In this document: positions 51,492 to 61,776 of the stretch, one piece after another
How the letters are laid out: every line of letters starts with the position of its first letter
Position numbering within the stretch: the stretch's first letter is position 1
NCBI RefSeq assembly: GCF_000720325.1
Contig: NZ_JOJM01000032.1
Coordinates: 1-64,000, forward strand
Origin: Streptomyces sp. NRRL B-1347
GTDB lineage: Bacteria > Actinomycetota > Actinomycetes > Streptomycetales > Streptomycetaceae
Length of the DNA stretch: 64,000 nt
Reading direction: 5' to 3'
Notes under the pieces: model-generated
What the model was told of the DNA's origin: nothing
Seen by the model: only the letters and a program-made list of their open reading frames with translations
The model's database searches: none
Made by a program: the position numbers and the translations under genes

Positions 51492-53744
51492 GGGCTGGAA
51501 CGTGCGCGTGAACGTCCGCCAGGTGTCCCGGCGCTGGTCAGCGTCCCAGTCGTCGGCCTTCGCCGTGTACATCAGTCCGTAGCCGAGACCGCTGTTGACC
51601 ACGAAGCCGCGGTCCACCGAGCGGTACTTCGTGCCGCCGTCGACGTAGGTGAACTCCCAGTCGGCCGTGAGCCAGCCGCGGAAGTCCACCTTCTCTATTC
51701 GGATCCGCTTGTACTGCGCCCGGACCATGGACAGCTCCTGGTTCTTCCAGTCCGCCACCGGATTGTCCTTGGGCGTCGTGGTCCAGCCGACGAGCAGCCG
51801 CTGGCCGTCAGGGCCCGTGAAACGCGCGCCCGCGCGGTCCGTGGTCTTGAACTTCCAGCCCTTGGGCAGCCCGATCGAGAAGCCCTGCGGGTGCTTGTGC
51901 GTCGTCTCGGCGCCGTCGCCCTTGTCCCTGTCCTTGCCCTTGTCCTTGCCGTCCCCGCCGATGGGCGCGCCCTGGCCCGCTCCGTCGCCCTCGCCGGAGC
52001 CCTGGTCGTCGCCCTTGCCCCGGTCGCCCTTGGCGCCGTCGTCCTTGCCCGGTCCGGAACCGCCGGACTTCTCCTCGTCCGCGTCCTTGCCCTTGCCTTC
52101 GCCGCCCGCGCTCGCGCCGCTGGAGGCCGAGGTGTCGCCGCTCTTGCCGCCCTTGCCGCTCTCGTCGCCGTTGAGCGCGAAGGCCAGCACGGTGCCGAGT
52201 ACGGCGAGCACGACGACCACCGCGATGATCACCAGCGTGCGCCGGGGCACCACGTCCGTGAGCGGCGCCCTGACCGGTGGCTTCGGCGGCGCCCCGGGCA
52301 GAGTGCCGGGCTGGGCGGGGACGCGGGGGCCGTGCGGGGAACCGCCGCCCACGGCGGCGGAGTTCATTCCGACACCGCCGCCGACACCGCCACCGGCACT
52401 GCCACCGCCGCCGGAACCGGCTCCGGCGCCGAGGCCCGTGCCCGCGCCGGGACTCACCGGGGTGACACGGGTCGCCGCCTGACCGGTCGCCGGCCGCACC
52501 GACGCACCGGCACCGGCGCCCGCACCCGAACTCGCACTGGAGGCACGCTCACCACTGCTCGGGCCCGCTCCCGTGCCCGTACCCGTCGTGCGGTTCCCAG
52601 AAGCGACCGCTCCGGCGCCCGAGGCCCCGGTCGCGCCTCCGGCCGGGGCGTCCGTGCCGGAACCGCCGAGCGCCGTGCCGCCACCGGCCGCCGCGGCTCC
52701 CGCGCCCCGGGACGTCGCGGCCGCGGCCGCCTTCTTGCGCACCGAGCGGAACGCGCCCTTCAGCCGCTCCGCCGCCTCCTCGCCCTTGCGGCCGCCGGAG
52801 GTCCCGGGCGCCTGCGGGGGCACGGGCGGCAGGGGTACGACCTTCGTGGCGTCCGCCGGGTCCTCGGGGCGCTTGTCCACCGAGCCGTCCGGGGCGTTGA
52901 TCACTTCCTGGAGCAGCGCCCGCGCGCTCGCGTCGTCGAGCCGCTGCTCGGGGTCCTTGGCGAGCAGGCCGTAGATGACCTTCTCCAGCAACGGACCCGC
53001 GTTCTGCGGCGGTTCGACCGCCTCGGTCATGACGGCGGTCAGCGTCGCGATGGCCGAGCCCTTGTCGTACGGCGGGACGCCCTCCACCGCCGCGTAGATC
53101 AGCCCGCCGAGCGACCACATGTCGGCCGCGGGACCGGGCTTGTGGCCGCGCGCCCGCTCCGGCGAGATGTACGAGGGGGCGCCGACGAGCATGCCCGTCG
53201 AGGTGATGGACGGGTCGCCCTCGACCTGGGCGATGCCGAAGTCGGTGAGGACCACCCGGCCGTCCTCGGCGATGAGGACGTTGGACGGCTTCACGTCACG
53301 GTGCAGGATGCCCTCGCGGTGCGCGGAGCGCAGCACGTCGAGCACGGCGAGCCCGACCTCGGCCGCGCGCCGCGCGGTGAGCAGCCCGTCCTCGCGGACG
53401 GCCTCGGCGAGGGACTTGCCCTCGACCAGCTCCATCACGATCCACGGCCGGTCGTCCTCGTCGACCACGTCATAGACCGTCACCGCGCCGGTGTTGCGGA
53501 TCCGGGCGATCGCCTTGGCCTCGCGGAGGGTGCGCGTGATGAGGCGCCGCTTCTCCTCGTCGTCGATGCTCGACGGGAAGCGCAGTTCCTTCACGGCGAC
53601 CGTGCGGCCCAGCGTCTCGTCCTTCGCCCGCCAGACCGTGCCCATGCCGCCCCGGCCGAGCACGTCACCGAGCCGGTACCGGCCCGCGAGGAGACGCGCG
53701 CTCTGATCCTGACGGGCCCCGCCCGTCTGCTCCGCCTCCGACAT
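51483..53744 (-). CDS. Membrane Ser/Thr protein kinase (kinase F)
   Basis: A 753-residue PknB-type kinase, the longest active member. The catalytic domain (about 20-275) has LGRGGMGTVW, VAVKELRF, HRDVKPSNVLI, LTDFGIAQVEG and SYISPERA. A Gly/Ala/Ser-rich cytoplasmic linker (about 330-490) precedes the membrane helix (LVIIAVVVVLAVLGTVLAFAL, about 500-520), a charged Lys/Asp/Gly stalk, and the shared ectodomain (FSIGLPKGWKFKTTDRAG; LTADWEFTYVDG). ATG 53744 after GAGGGGACGC is the start. It is the first gene of the kinase array and has a promoter-like TTGACC/GACAAT upstream, spacer 15. Confidence 0.92.
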   Translation of the reverse strand: MSEAEQTGGARQDQSARLLAGRYRLGDVLGRGGMGTVWRAKDETLGRTVAVKELRFPSSIDDEEKRRLITRTLREAKAIARIRNTGAVTVYDVVDEDDRPWIVMELVEGKSLAEAVREDGLLTARRAAEVGLAVLDVLRSAHREGILHRDVKPSNVLIAEDGRVVLTDFGIAQVEGDPSITSTGMLVGAPSYISPERARGHKPGPAADMWSLGGLIYAAVEGVPPYDKGSAIATLTAVMTEAVEPPQNAGPLLEKVIYGLLAKDPEQRLDDASARALLQEVINAPDGSVDKRPEDPADATKVVPLPPVPPQAPGTSGGRKGEEAAERLKGAFRSVRKKAAAAATSRGAGAAAAGGGTALGGSGTDAPAGGATGASGAGAVASGNRTTGTGTGAGPSSGERASSASSGAGAGAGASVRPATGQAATRVTPVSPGAGTGLGAGAGSGGGGSAGGGVGGGVGMNSAAVGGGSPHGPRVPAQPGTLPGAPPKPPVRAPLTDVVPRRTLVIIAVVVVLAVLGTVLAFALNGDESGKGGKSGDTSASSGASAGGEGKGKDADEEKSGGSGPGKDDGAKGDRGKGDDQGSGEGDGAGQGAPIGGDGKDKGKDRDKGDGAETTHKHPQGFSIGLPKGWKFKTTDRAGARFTGPDGQRLLVGWTTTPKDNPVADWKNQELSMVRAQYKRIRIEKVDFRGWLTADWEFTYVDGGTKYRSVDRGFVVNSGLGYGLMYTAKADDWDADQRRDTWRTFTRTFQPKK

Positions 53745-53774
53745 GCGTCCCCTCAACTACCCGCACAACCCGCC

Positions 53775-53815
53775 CTGACAGAGCCTTCATTGTCCCTCAC
53801 CCGAGGACCGGTCAA
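53775..53815 (-). promoter_or_regulatory. Candidate promoter and shared 11-mer upstream of kinase F
   Basis: On the coding strand TTGACC, 15 bases, GACAAT, then GGCTCTGTCAG, 31 bases before the start codon. The same 11-mer lies 36 bases before the start of kinase D. Confidence 0.45.
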
Positions 53816-53973
53816 CGCCGCGGGTCGGATGTCCCACATGGTGGACTTCGTCGCCACGCGAACCCCTGCGCACCACCCCAAACCCCCCTGGCCATACCCC
53901 CCTTGGCCACCCCGCTCCGGTCAAACCGGCCGATCTCTGGCGTGTCCTTCCTTGACAACCCCCGGCTCTACCT

Positions 53974-55680
53974 CTAGAGGGGCACGATGTCCGGTGCCCC
54001 GAGGCGGGCCGCGTCCGCCGTCAGGTCGTCCGGCTGGCGCTGGGACTCGCGCTCGGCCTCCACCCGCTTCTCGTAGTGCTGGACCTCGCGCTCGACTTGG
54101 TCCTCGTCCCAGCCGAGCACGGGCGCCATCAGCTCGGCGCACTCGCGGGCGCTGCGCGTGCCCCGGTCGAAGGTCTCGATGGAGATGCGGGTGCGGCGGG
54201 TGAGCACGTCGTCCAGGTGCCGGGCGCCCTCGTGCGAGGCGGCGTAGACGATTTCGGCGCGCAGATAGTCCTCGGCCGCGTGCAGCGGGGCGCCGAGCGA
54301 GGCGTCGCCCTCGATCAGCTCGATGACCTCCTCGGCGAGGGAGCCGTAGCGGTTCAACAGGTGCTCCACGCGCACCACGTGGAGTCCGGTGCGGGCGGCG
54401 ATGCCCGCGCGGGAGTTCCACAGCGCTCGATAGCCCTCGGCGCCGACCAGGGGGATGTCCTCCGTGACGCACTCCGCGACGCGCTGGTCCAGACCGTGCA
54501 CCGCCTCGTCCACGGCGTCCTTGGCCATCACGCGGTACGTCGTGTACTTGCCGCCCGCCACGACGACGAGGCCGGGCGCGGGGTGCGCGACCGTGTGCTC
54601 GCGGGAGAGCTTGCTCGTGGCGTCCGACTCCCCGGCGAGCAGCGGGCGCAGGCCCGCGTACACCCCCTGGACGTCGTCGCGGGAGAGCGGGACCGCGAGG
54701 ACCGAGTTCACGTGCTCCAGGAGATAGTCGATGTCCGCGCTGGAGGCCGCCGGGTGGGCCTTGTCCAGGTCCCAGTCCGTGTCGGTGGTGCCGACGATCC
54801 AGTGCCTTCCCCAGGGGATGACGAACAGGACGCTCTTCTCCGTGCGCAGGATCAGACCCGTCGTCGAATTGATCCGGTCCTTCGGTACGACCAAATGGAT
54901 GCCCTTGGACGCCCGGACGTGGAACTGGCCGCGGTCGCCGACCATCGCCTGGGTGTCGTCGGTCCACACCCCGGTGGCGTTCACGATCTGCTTCGCCCGG
55001 ATCTCGTACTCCCCGCCCGCCTCGACGTCCTGGACGCGGGCGCCGACGACCCGCTCGCCCTCGCGGAGGAAGCCCGTCACCCGCGCGCGGTTGGCGGCCT
55101 TGGCGCCATAGGCCGCCGCGGTGCGCACGAGCGTGGCGACATAGCGGGCGTCGTCCATCTGCGCGTCGTAGTACTGCAGGGCGCCGACGAGGGCGTCCTT
55201 CTTCAGGCAGGGGGCCACGCGCAGCGCGTGACGCCGGGTCAGGTGGCGGTGCATGGGCAGGCCGCGGCCGTGGCCGCGCGCCATCGACATCGCGTCGTAC
55301 AGCGCGACGCCCGATCCGGCGTAGAGCCGCTCCCAGCCCTGGTGCTGCAGGGGGTACAGGAACGGCACCGGCTTCACCAGGTGCGGGGCGAGGCGCTCCA
55401 GAAGCAGGCCGCGCTCCTTCAGGGCCTCTCTGACCAGCGCGAAGTCCAGCATCTCCAGATAGCGCAGGCCGCCGTGGATGAGCTTGCTCGACCGGCTCGA
55501 CGTGCCCGAGGCCCAGTCCCTGGCCTCGACCAGGCCCGTGGTCAGGCCGCGCGTCACGGCGTCGAGCGCGGTGCCCGCGCCGACCACACCGGCGCCCACC
55601 ACGAGAATGTCCAGCTCGCGCTCGGCCATGCCCGCGAGTGACTCGGCCCGCTCCGCCGGCCCCAGAGTCGCTGTCCTCAC
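53974..55680 (-). CDS. glpD: Glycerol-3-phosphate dehydrogenase (FAD, respiratory)
   Basis: A 568-residue membrane-associated flavoenzyme that oxidises glycerol-3-phosphate to dihydroxyacetone phosphate and passes electrons to quinone. The FAD fold is LVVGAGVVGAGTALDAVTRG (30-49). Family blocks include SSRSSKLIHGGLRYLE, YYDAQMDDARY, IVNATGVWTD, GLILRTEKSVLFVIPWGRHWIVGTTDTDWD and the C-terminal helical domain from about 430 on (LLNRYGSLAEEVIELI). The start is GTG 55680 with GGGAGG upstream. It stands alone, after the kinase array and before a divergent nucleotide-sugar dehydrogenase-like gene; two DnaA boxes lie in the shared promoter region. Confidence 0.94.
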   Translation of the reverse strand: MRTATLGPAERAESLAGMAERELDILVVGAGVVGAGTALDAVTRGLTTGLVEARDWASGTSSRSSKLIHGGLRYLEMLDFALVREALKERGLLLERLAPHLVKPVPFLYPLQHQGWERLYAGSGVALYDAMSMARGHGRGLPMHRHLTRRHALRVAPCLKKDALVGALQYYDAQMDDARYVATLVRTAAAYGAKAANRARVTGFLREGERVVGARVQDVEAGGEYEIRAKQIVNATGVWTDDTQAMVGDRGQFHVRASKGIHLVVPKDRINSTTGLILRTEKSVLFVIPWGRHWIVGTTDTDWDLDKAHPAASSADIDYLLEHVNSVLAVPLSRDDVQGVYAGLRPLLAGESDATSKLSREHTVAHPAPGLVVVAGGKYTTYRVMAKDAVDEAVHGLDQRVAECVTEDIPLVGAEGYRALWNSRAGIAARTGLHVVRVEHLLNRYGSLAEEVIELIEGDASLGAPLHAAEDYLRAEIVYAASHEGARHLDDVLTRRTRISIETFDRGTRSARECAELMAPVLGWDEDQVEREVQHYEKRVEAERESQRQPDDLTADAARLGAPDIVPL

Positions 55681-55763
55681 CGCTGCCTCCCGTGATCGTC
55701 GGCTGTGGTCGCGCTCACATCATGCCCAGATTCTTGTCGCGCTCGCCGAGTTCAGCCACCGCC

Positions 55764-55772
55764 TGTGGACAA
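55764..55772 (-). promoter_or_regulatory. DnaA box (perfect Streptomyces consensus)
   Basis: TGTGGACAA, i.e. TTGTCCACA on the minus strand, the preferred DnaA-binding sequence in Streptomyces. Confidence 0.6.
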
Positions 55773-55775
55773 CAC

Positions 55776-55787
55776 TCCGACGTCGGA
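55776..55787. promoter_or_regulatory. Palindrome TCCGACGTCGGA
   Basis: A perfect 12-bp palindrome four bases from the first DnaA box, in the glpD promoter region; a candidate repressor site. Confidence 0.35.
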
Positions 55788-55848
55788 CGGAGCCCAATGC
55801 CGCAAATCGGTCATATTTACTCCTAGTCTGACATTGCGCTGGCCCATC

Positions 55849-55857
55849 TTGTCCACA
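55849..55857 (+). promoter_or_regulatory. Second DnaA box, inverted
   Basis: TTGTCCACA on the plus strand, 76 bases from the first box and facing the other way, with an A/T-richer stretch (55797-55835) between. Confidence 0.6.
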
Positions 55858-55907
55858 GGGCTTGCGCCCTCGTCCCGCTCCGGCTATTGGGAAGGACGGC
55901 TCACGCC

Positions 55908-57161
55908 ATGCCAGCAGACCTCGCCGTCATCGGCCTCGGCCACCTCGGCCTGCCCCTGGCCCGGGCCGCCGCCCACAGCGGCATCGCCACCATCGGCTAC
56001 GACCCCGCCCGCGCACCCGAGCTCGCCGGCGGCCGCCTCCCCGGCGACGGCGCGGAGGGCACCCTCACCGCCGCCGATGTCCGCCGCATGCTCGCGGGCG
56101 GCTTCCGGCCGACGACCGACCCGGCCGAGCTCGGCCGGGTCCGCACCGCCGTCATCTGCGCGCCCGCGCCGCAGGCGGCCGACCGCACGCTCGACCTCGG
56201 CCACGTGGCCGATGCCGCCCGCGCCCTGGCCGCACGCCTGCGCCCGCACACCACGGTCATCCTCGAATCGCCCGCCTACCCGGGAACCACGGAGGAATTC
56301 CTCCGCCCCCTCCTCGAAGAGGGCTCGGGCCTGCGCGCCGGACGCGACTTCCACCTCGCCTACTCCCCCGGCCGCCTCGACCCCGGCAGCCGCACCCACG
56401 GCTACGCGGGCACCCCCAAGGTCATCGGTGGCCTCACCCCCGCCTGCACCGAGTCGGCGGCCGCCTTCTACGGCCGCCTCACCGACAAGGTCGTACGCGC
56501 GCGTGGGCCACGGGAGGCCGAAACCGTGCACCTCCTGGAGACCAACTACCGCCACGTGAACATGGCCTTGGTCAACGAGATGGCCGTGCTCTGCCACGAC
56601 CTCGGCATCGACCTGTGGGACGTCATCCGCTGCGCCGAGACCAAGCCGTTCGGCTTCCAGGCCTTCCGGCCGGGCCCCGGCGTCGGCGGCCACGGCGCCC
56701 CCCTGGAGGTGCCGGGCCCGGCCCACGGCGCCCGCCCCCTGCGCATGGTCGAACTCGCCCAGCAGGTCAACGACCGCATGCCCGGCTACGTCATCCAGCG
56801 CGCCGCGACCCTGCTCAACGAGCACGGCAAGTCCGCCCGCGGCGCGCGCGTGCTGCTGCTCGGCGTCACCTACAAGCCGGACGTCGCCGACCAGCAGGGC
56901 GCCCCGGCCCAGGAGATCGCGGTCCGCCTCATGCAGCTCGGCGCCGCCGTGAGCTACCACGACCCGTACGTGGCCCACTGGAACGTTCTCGGCCATCCTG
57001 TCCCGCGCGCGGACAGCCTCTACGAAGCGGCCGCCGACGCCGATCTGACGATCCTGCTCCAGCACCACCGCACCTACGACCTCCAGGGCCTGGCCGTGAA
57101 GGCCCAACTGCTGCTCGACACCCGGGGCGCGACCCCGGCGGGCGCCGCCCACCGGCTGTGA
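55908..57161 (+). CDS. Nucleotide-sugar (UDP-ManNAc-type) dehydrogenase homologue lacking the catalytic cysteine
   Basis: A 417-residue homologue of UDP-glucose/UDP-ManNAc dehydrogenases. The NAD fold (VIGLGHLGLPLARAAA, 8-23) is intact, as are TVILESPAYPGTTEE, ETNYRHVNMALVNEMA and the C-terminal LLLGVTYKPDVAD. In the active-site loop the usual GGHC is GGHG, so Gly263 replaces the catalytic Cys needed for the second oxidation step; the SPER motif is SPGR, and the DP after the Cys is missing too. It should not make the uronic acid by the standard route. ATG 55908 has GAAGGACGG eight bases before it. It could be a decayed gene or one with a changed reaction. Confidence 0.85.
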   Translation: MPADLAVIGLGHLGLPLARAAAHSGIATIGYDPARAPELAGGRLPGDGAEGTLTAADVRRMLAGGFRPTTDPAELGRVRTAVICAPAPQAADRTLDLGHVADAARALAARLRPHTTVILESPAYPGTTEEFLRPLLEEGSGLRAGRDFHLAYSPGRLDPGSRTHGYAGTPKVIGGLTPACTESAAAFYGRLTDKVVRARGPREAETVHLLETNYRHVNMALVNEMAVLCHDLGIDLWDVIRCAETKPFGFQAFRPGPGVGGHGAPLEVPGPAHGARPLRMVELAQQVNDRMPGYVIQRAATLLNEHGKSARGARVLLLGVTYKPDVADQQGAPAQEIAVRLMQLGAAVSYHDPYVAHWNVLGHPVPRADSLYEAAADADLTILLQHHRTYDLQGLAVKAQLLLDTRGATPAGAAHRL

Positions 57162-57263
57162 CCGTCACGACGATCCCCTGAGGCACGCCGGTCACTGCTG
57201 CTACCGTGCGGATCCAGCCAATACCGCACACCAGTGCACTCTCGTGTCCCAGGGGGAATCCAC

Positions 57264-57884
57264 ATGACGCAGCCCACGCCGCCAGGCCAGCCGTACGGCC
57301 ACCCGCAACAACCCCAGCAGCCGTACGGCCAGCCGGGTTACGGCTACCCCCAGCAGCAGCCCCAGCAGCCGTACGGCTCGCAGCCCTACGGCCAGCAGCC
57401 CCAGCAGCCGTACGCCGCCTTCCCGCAGCAGCAGCAAGGCTTCCAGCCCCCGTACACGGTGCCCGCGCCGCCCGCTCCCACCCGGGACAACGTGGGCCTC
57501 GGCATCGTCGTCGCCCTCGTGACCGCGCTCGTCTCGGCCGGGATCTACGGTGCCGTCATCGGTGCCACGGAGCACGAGATCGGCTGGGCGGCCGTGGGTG
57601 TCGGCTTCGTCGTGGGCCTCGCCACGGGCAAGGTCGGGGGCCGCAACCCCGCCCTCGCGGTGATCTCGGCCGCCCTGTCCCTCGGTGCCGTCTACCTGGG
57701 GCAGCTGGTCGGCGCCGCCATGGTCATCTCCGACAAGTTCCACACCAGCTTCTCGACGGTGTTCTTCGACCACTTCGACGCCCTCCAGAAGGGCTGGAAG
57801 GAAGACGCCGACGCGATGACCTTCGTGTTCTTCGCGATAGCCGCGGTGGCCGCCTTCGGTGGCGCCAAGCGCGCCGCGCAGTAG
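57264..57884 (+). CDS. Membrane protein with Gln/Pro/Tyr-rich N-terminus
   Basis: A 206-residue protein. The first 70 residues are built from repeats like QQPQQPYG, a disordered, low-complexity head seen in many Streptomyces envelope proteins. Three or four membrane helices follow (about 77-98, 107-122, 126-155 and 185-203). The segment FVVGLATGKVGGRNPALAVIS is of a kind found in small membrane proteins of unknown role; I recognise no catalytic motif. The start at ATG 57264 has AGGGGGAA. It is transcribed apart from its neighbours and converges on guaB3. Confidence 0.82.
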   Translation: MTQPTPPGQPYGHPQQPQQPYGQPGYGYPQQQPQQPYGSQPYGQQPQQPYAAFPQQQQGFQPPYTVPAPPAPTRDNVGLGIVVALVTALVSAGIYGAVIGATEHEIGWAAVGVGFVVGLATGKVGGRNPALAVISAALSLGAVYLGQLVGAAMVISDKFHTSFSTVFFDHFDALQKGWKEDADAMTFVFFAIAAVAAFGGAKRAAQ

Positions 57885-57896
57885 AGCGCACGCACA

Positions 57897-57942
57897 CGCG
57901 AAGGGGCCCGGCCCGCCTGCTGGCGGACCGGGCCCCTTCGCG
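57897..57942. terminator. Bidirectional terminator hairpin
   Basis: CGCGAAGGGGCCCGG (57897-57911) pairs perfectly with CCGGGCCCCTTCGCG (57928-57942), and inner bases extend the stem. It lies between the membrane protein and guaB3. Confidence 0.9.
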
Positions 57943-57963
57943 CTGTTCAAGCGCCGTGCGACG

Positions 57964-59088
57964 TCACCGCTTGTGCTGCGAGTCCGCCACCGTCACCTCG
58001 ACGCGCTGGAACTCCTTGAGCTCGCTGTAGCCCGTCGTGGCCATCGCGCGGCGCAGGGCGCCGAAGAAGTTCATCGAGCCGTCCGGGATGTGCGAAGGAC
58101 CGGTGAGGATCTCCTCGGTCGTGCCGACCGTGCCCAGGTCGACCTTCTTGCCGCGCGGCACGTCCTCGTGGACGGCCTCCATGCCCCAGTGGTGGCCCTT
58201 GCCGGGCGCGTCCGTGGCGCGCGCGAGCGGGGAGCCCATCATCACGGCGTCCGCGCCGCAGGCGATGGCCTTCGGCAGGTCGCCCGACCAGCCCACGCCG
58301 CCGTCCGCGATGACGTGGACGTAGCGGCCGCCGGACTCGTCCATGTAGTCGCGGCGGGCGGCGGCGACGTCGGCCACGGCGGTGGCCATCGGGACCTGGA
58401 TGCCCAGGACGTTGCGCGTGGTGTGGGCGGCGCCGCCGCCGAAGCCGACGAGGACGCCGGCCGCGCCGGTGCGCATCAGGTGCAGGGCGGCCGTGTACGT
58501 GGCGCAGCCACCGACGATCACCGGGACGTCCAGCTCGTAGATGAACTGCTTCAGGTTCAGCGGCTCGGCGGCGCCCGAGACGTGCTCGGCCGACACGGTC
58601 GTGCCGCGGATCACGAAGATGTCCACGCCCGCGTCCACGACGGCCTTGGAGAACTGCGCGGTGCGCTGCGGGGAGAGCGCGGCGGCGGTCACGACACCGG
58701 CGTCACGCACCTCCTTGATGCGCTGCCCGATGAGCTCTTCCTTGATGGGCGCGGCGTAGATCTCCTGGAGGCGGCGCGTCGCGGCCTCGGCCGGCAGCTC
58801 CCCGATCTCGTCGAGCAGCGGCTGCGGGTCCTCGTACCGCGTCCACAGGCCTTCGAGGTTCAGCACGCCGAGGCCGCCGAGCTCGCCGATGCGGATGGCG
58901 GTCGACGGCGACACCACGGAGTCCATGGGGGCCGCGAGGAAGGGCAGCTCGAAGCGGTAGGCGTCGATCTGCCAGGCGATCGAGACCTCCTTCGGGTCGC
59001 GGGTGCGCCGACTCGGTACGACGGCGATGTCGTCGAAGGCGTACGCCCGGCGGCCGCGCTTGCCGCGCCCGATCTCGATCTCAGTCAC
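57964..59088 (-). CDS. guaB3: GuaB3 family IMP dehydrogenase-related protein
   Basis: A 374-residue IMP dehydrogenase-like TIM barrel without CBS domains. Family motifs include AYAFDDIAVVPSRRT, LPFLAAPMDSVVSP, GLGVLNLEG and VIADGGVGWSGDLPKAIACGADAVMMGSPLA. The catalytic loop of true IMP dehydrogenase (GSICTTR) is GAAHTTR here, so the nucleophilic Cys is absent and the reaction is probably not standard IMP oxidation; GMP-reductase-like or regulatory roles have been discussed for GuaB3 members. It lies 72 bases downstream of guaB on the same strand. ATG 59088 gives the normal family length. Confidence 0.9.
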   Translation of the reverse strand: MTEIEIGRGKRGRRAYAFDDIAVVPSRRTRDPKEVSIAWQIDAYRFELPFLAAPMDSVVSPSTAIRIGELGGLGVLNLEGLWTRYEDPQPLLDEIGELPAEAATRRLQEIYAAPIKEELIGQRIKEVRDAGVVTAAALSPQRTAQFSKAVVDAGVDIFVIRGTTVSAEHVSGAAEPLNLKQFIYELDVPVIVGGCATYTAALHLMRTGAAGVLVGFGGGAAHTTRNVLGIQVPMATAVADVAAARRDYMDESGGRYVHVIADGGVGWSGDLPKAIACGADAVMMGSPLARATDAPGKGHHWGMEAVHEDVPRGKKVDLGTVGTTEEILTGPSHIPDGSMNFFGALRRAMATTGYSELKEFQRVEVTVADSQHKR

Positions 59089-59160
59089 GTGTGTGGCCCT
59101 TCAGCTTTCCTACGGCACTCCGTATGCCGTTCCAGTATCCCCGACACGCGCGCGTGGCCG

Positions 59161-60711
<1,551 letters not shown>

Positions 60712-60932
60712 CTAACGGGAAGCGTGGCTCTCTCATTCCACAGTTCCCGGCGGCCCACGGCTTCATAGGTTCCTACAGAGGCAGCCCCAAGGCCCCTGGT
60801 CGGCCGTGTTGCGCCCGGCGCCGGAGGACCGCGCCGTCGCACGAGGTGCCGTCGCGGCGGAAAAGAGATCCCTGCCACAGGGGGTTTCAGCGCGAGCGAG
60901 AGCGAGGGCGACACGCCGGGGCGCGGGAAGGC

Positions 60933-61598
60933 CTACTGCTCGGCCAGGGCCCGCAGACGGCTCAGCGCGCGGTGCTGCGCCACCCGGACCGCGCCGGGCG
61001 ACATGCCCAGCATCTGCCCGGTCTCCTCGGCGGTGAGGCCCACGGCGACGCGGAGCAGCAGCAGCTCGCGCTGGTTCTCCGGGAGGTTCGCCAGGAGCTT
61101 CTTGGCCCATTCCGCGTCGCTGCTGAGCAGCGCCCGCTCCTCGGGCCCGAGGGAGTCGTCGGGCCGCTCGGGCATCTCGTCCGAGGGCACGGCGGTCGAC
61201 CCCGGGTGGCGCATCGCCGCCCGCTGGAGGTCCGCGACCTTGTGCGCGGCGATGGCGAAGACGAAGGCTTCGAAGGGCCGCCCGGTGTCGCGGTAGCGCG
61301 GCAGCGCGAGCAGGACCGCGACACAGACCTCCTGTGCGAGGTCCTCCACGAAGTGGCGGGCGTCACCCGGGAGTCGGGAGAGCCGGGTGCGGCAGTAGCG
61401 CAGGGCGAGGGGGTGCACATGGGCCAGGAGGTCGTGCGTGGCCTGCTCGTCGCCCTCGACAGCGCGAAGGACGAGGGCACCGATCACCGTCGTCTTGTCC
61501 TCGCGCATCGGTCCATGGTGCCTCGGCGCTGACTGATCTGTGGCACCGCGTCCATAGTTGTGCACCGAAGCGTTATGAGCAGGTGCGCCGAAACTCAT
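60933..61598 (-). CDS. shbA: ECF sigma factor, ShbA/SigD type
   Basis: A sigma-70 family factor with region 2 ([57 protein letters not shown]) and region 4 ([40 protein letters not shown]). In Streptomyces griseus the ShbA factor drives transcription of hrdB, the principal sigma gene; the place next to bldM, whiD and guaB agrees. ATG 61598 has GGAGG nine bases upstream and gives 221 residues; ATG 61508 (191 residues, [13 protein letters not shown]) begins at the conserved part and is a fair alternative. No anti-sigma gene is visible next to it. Confidence 0.82.
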   Translation of the reverse strand: MSFGAPAHNASVHNYGRGATDQSAPRHHGPMREDKTTVIGALVLRAVEGDEQATHDLLAHVHPLALRYCRTRLSRLPGDARHFVEDLAQEVCVAVLLALPRYRDTGRPFEAFVFAIAAHKVADLQRAAMRHPGSTAVPSDEMPERPDDSLGPEERALLSSDAEWAKKLLANLPENQRELLLLRVAVGLTAEETGQMLGMSPGAVRVAQHRALSRLRALAEQ

Positions 61599-61776
61599 CT
61601 CCCGCACCCTCCCCTTGCGCTCGGCCGACTCGTCCCCAAGGAACTCCACACCTTCAAGGATGCGGCATCGGCGGCGAAGCGCCACAAGCCGCTCCCGCGG
61701 CGGGCGGTTGCGGGTGCCCATGGCCCCGTCCGCCGCACGGCGGACGGGGAACTCCATGCCCCCCGCGACAGCCCGG

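Noticed and set aside
48192..54203. A 2003-codon open frame on the plus strand opposite the kinase genes
   Set aside because: It is the complement of three kinase genes in a GC-rich genome; its translation is Arg/Ala/Leu/Val noise without domains, while the minus strand has complete kinase motifs.
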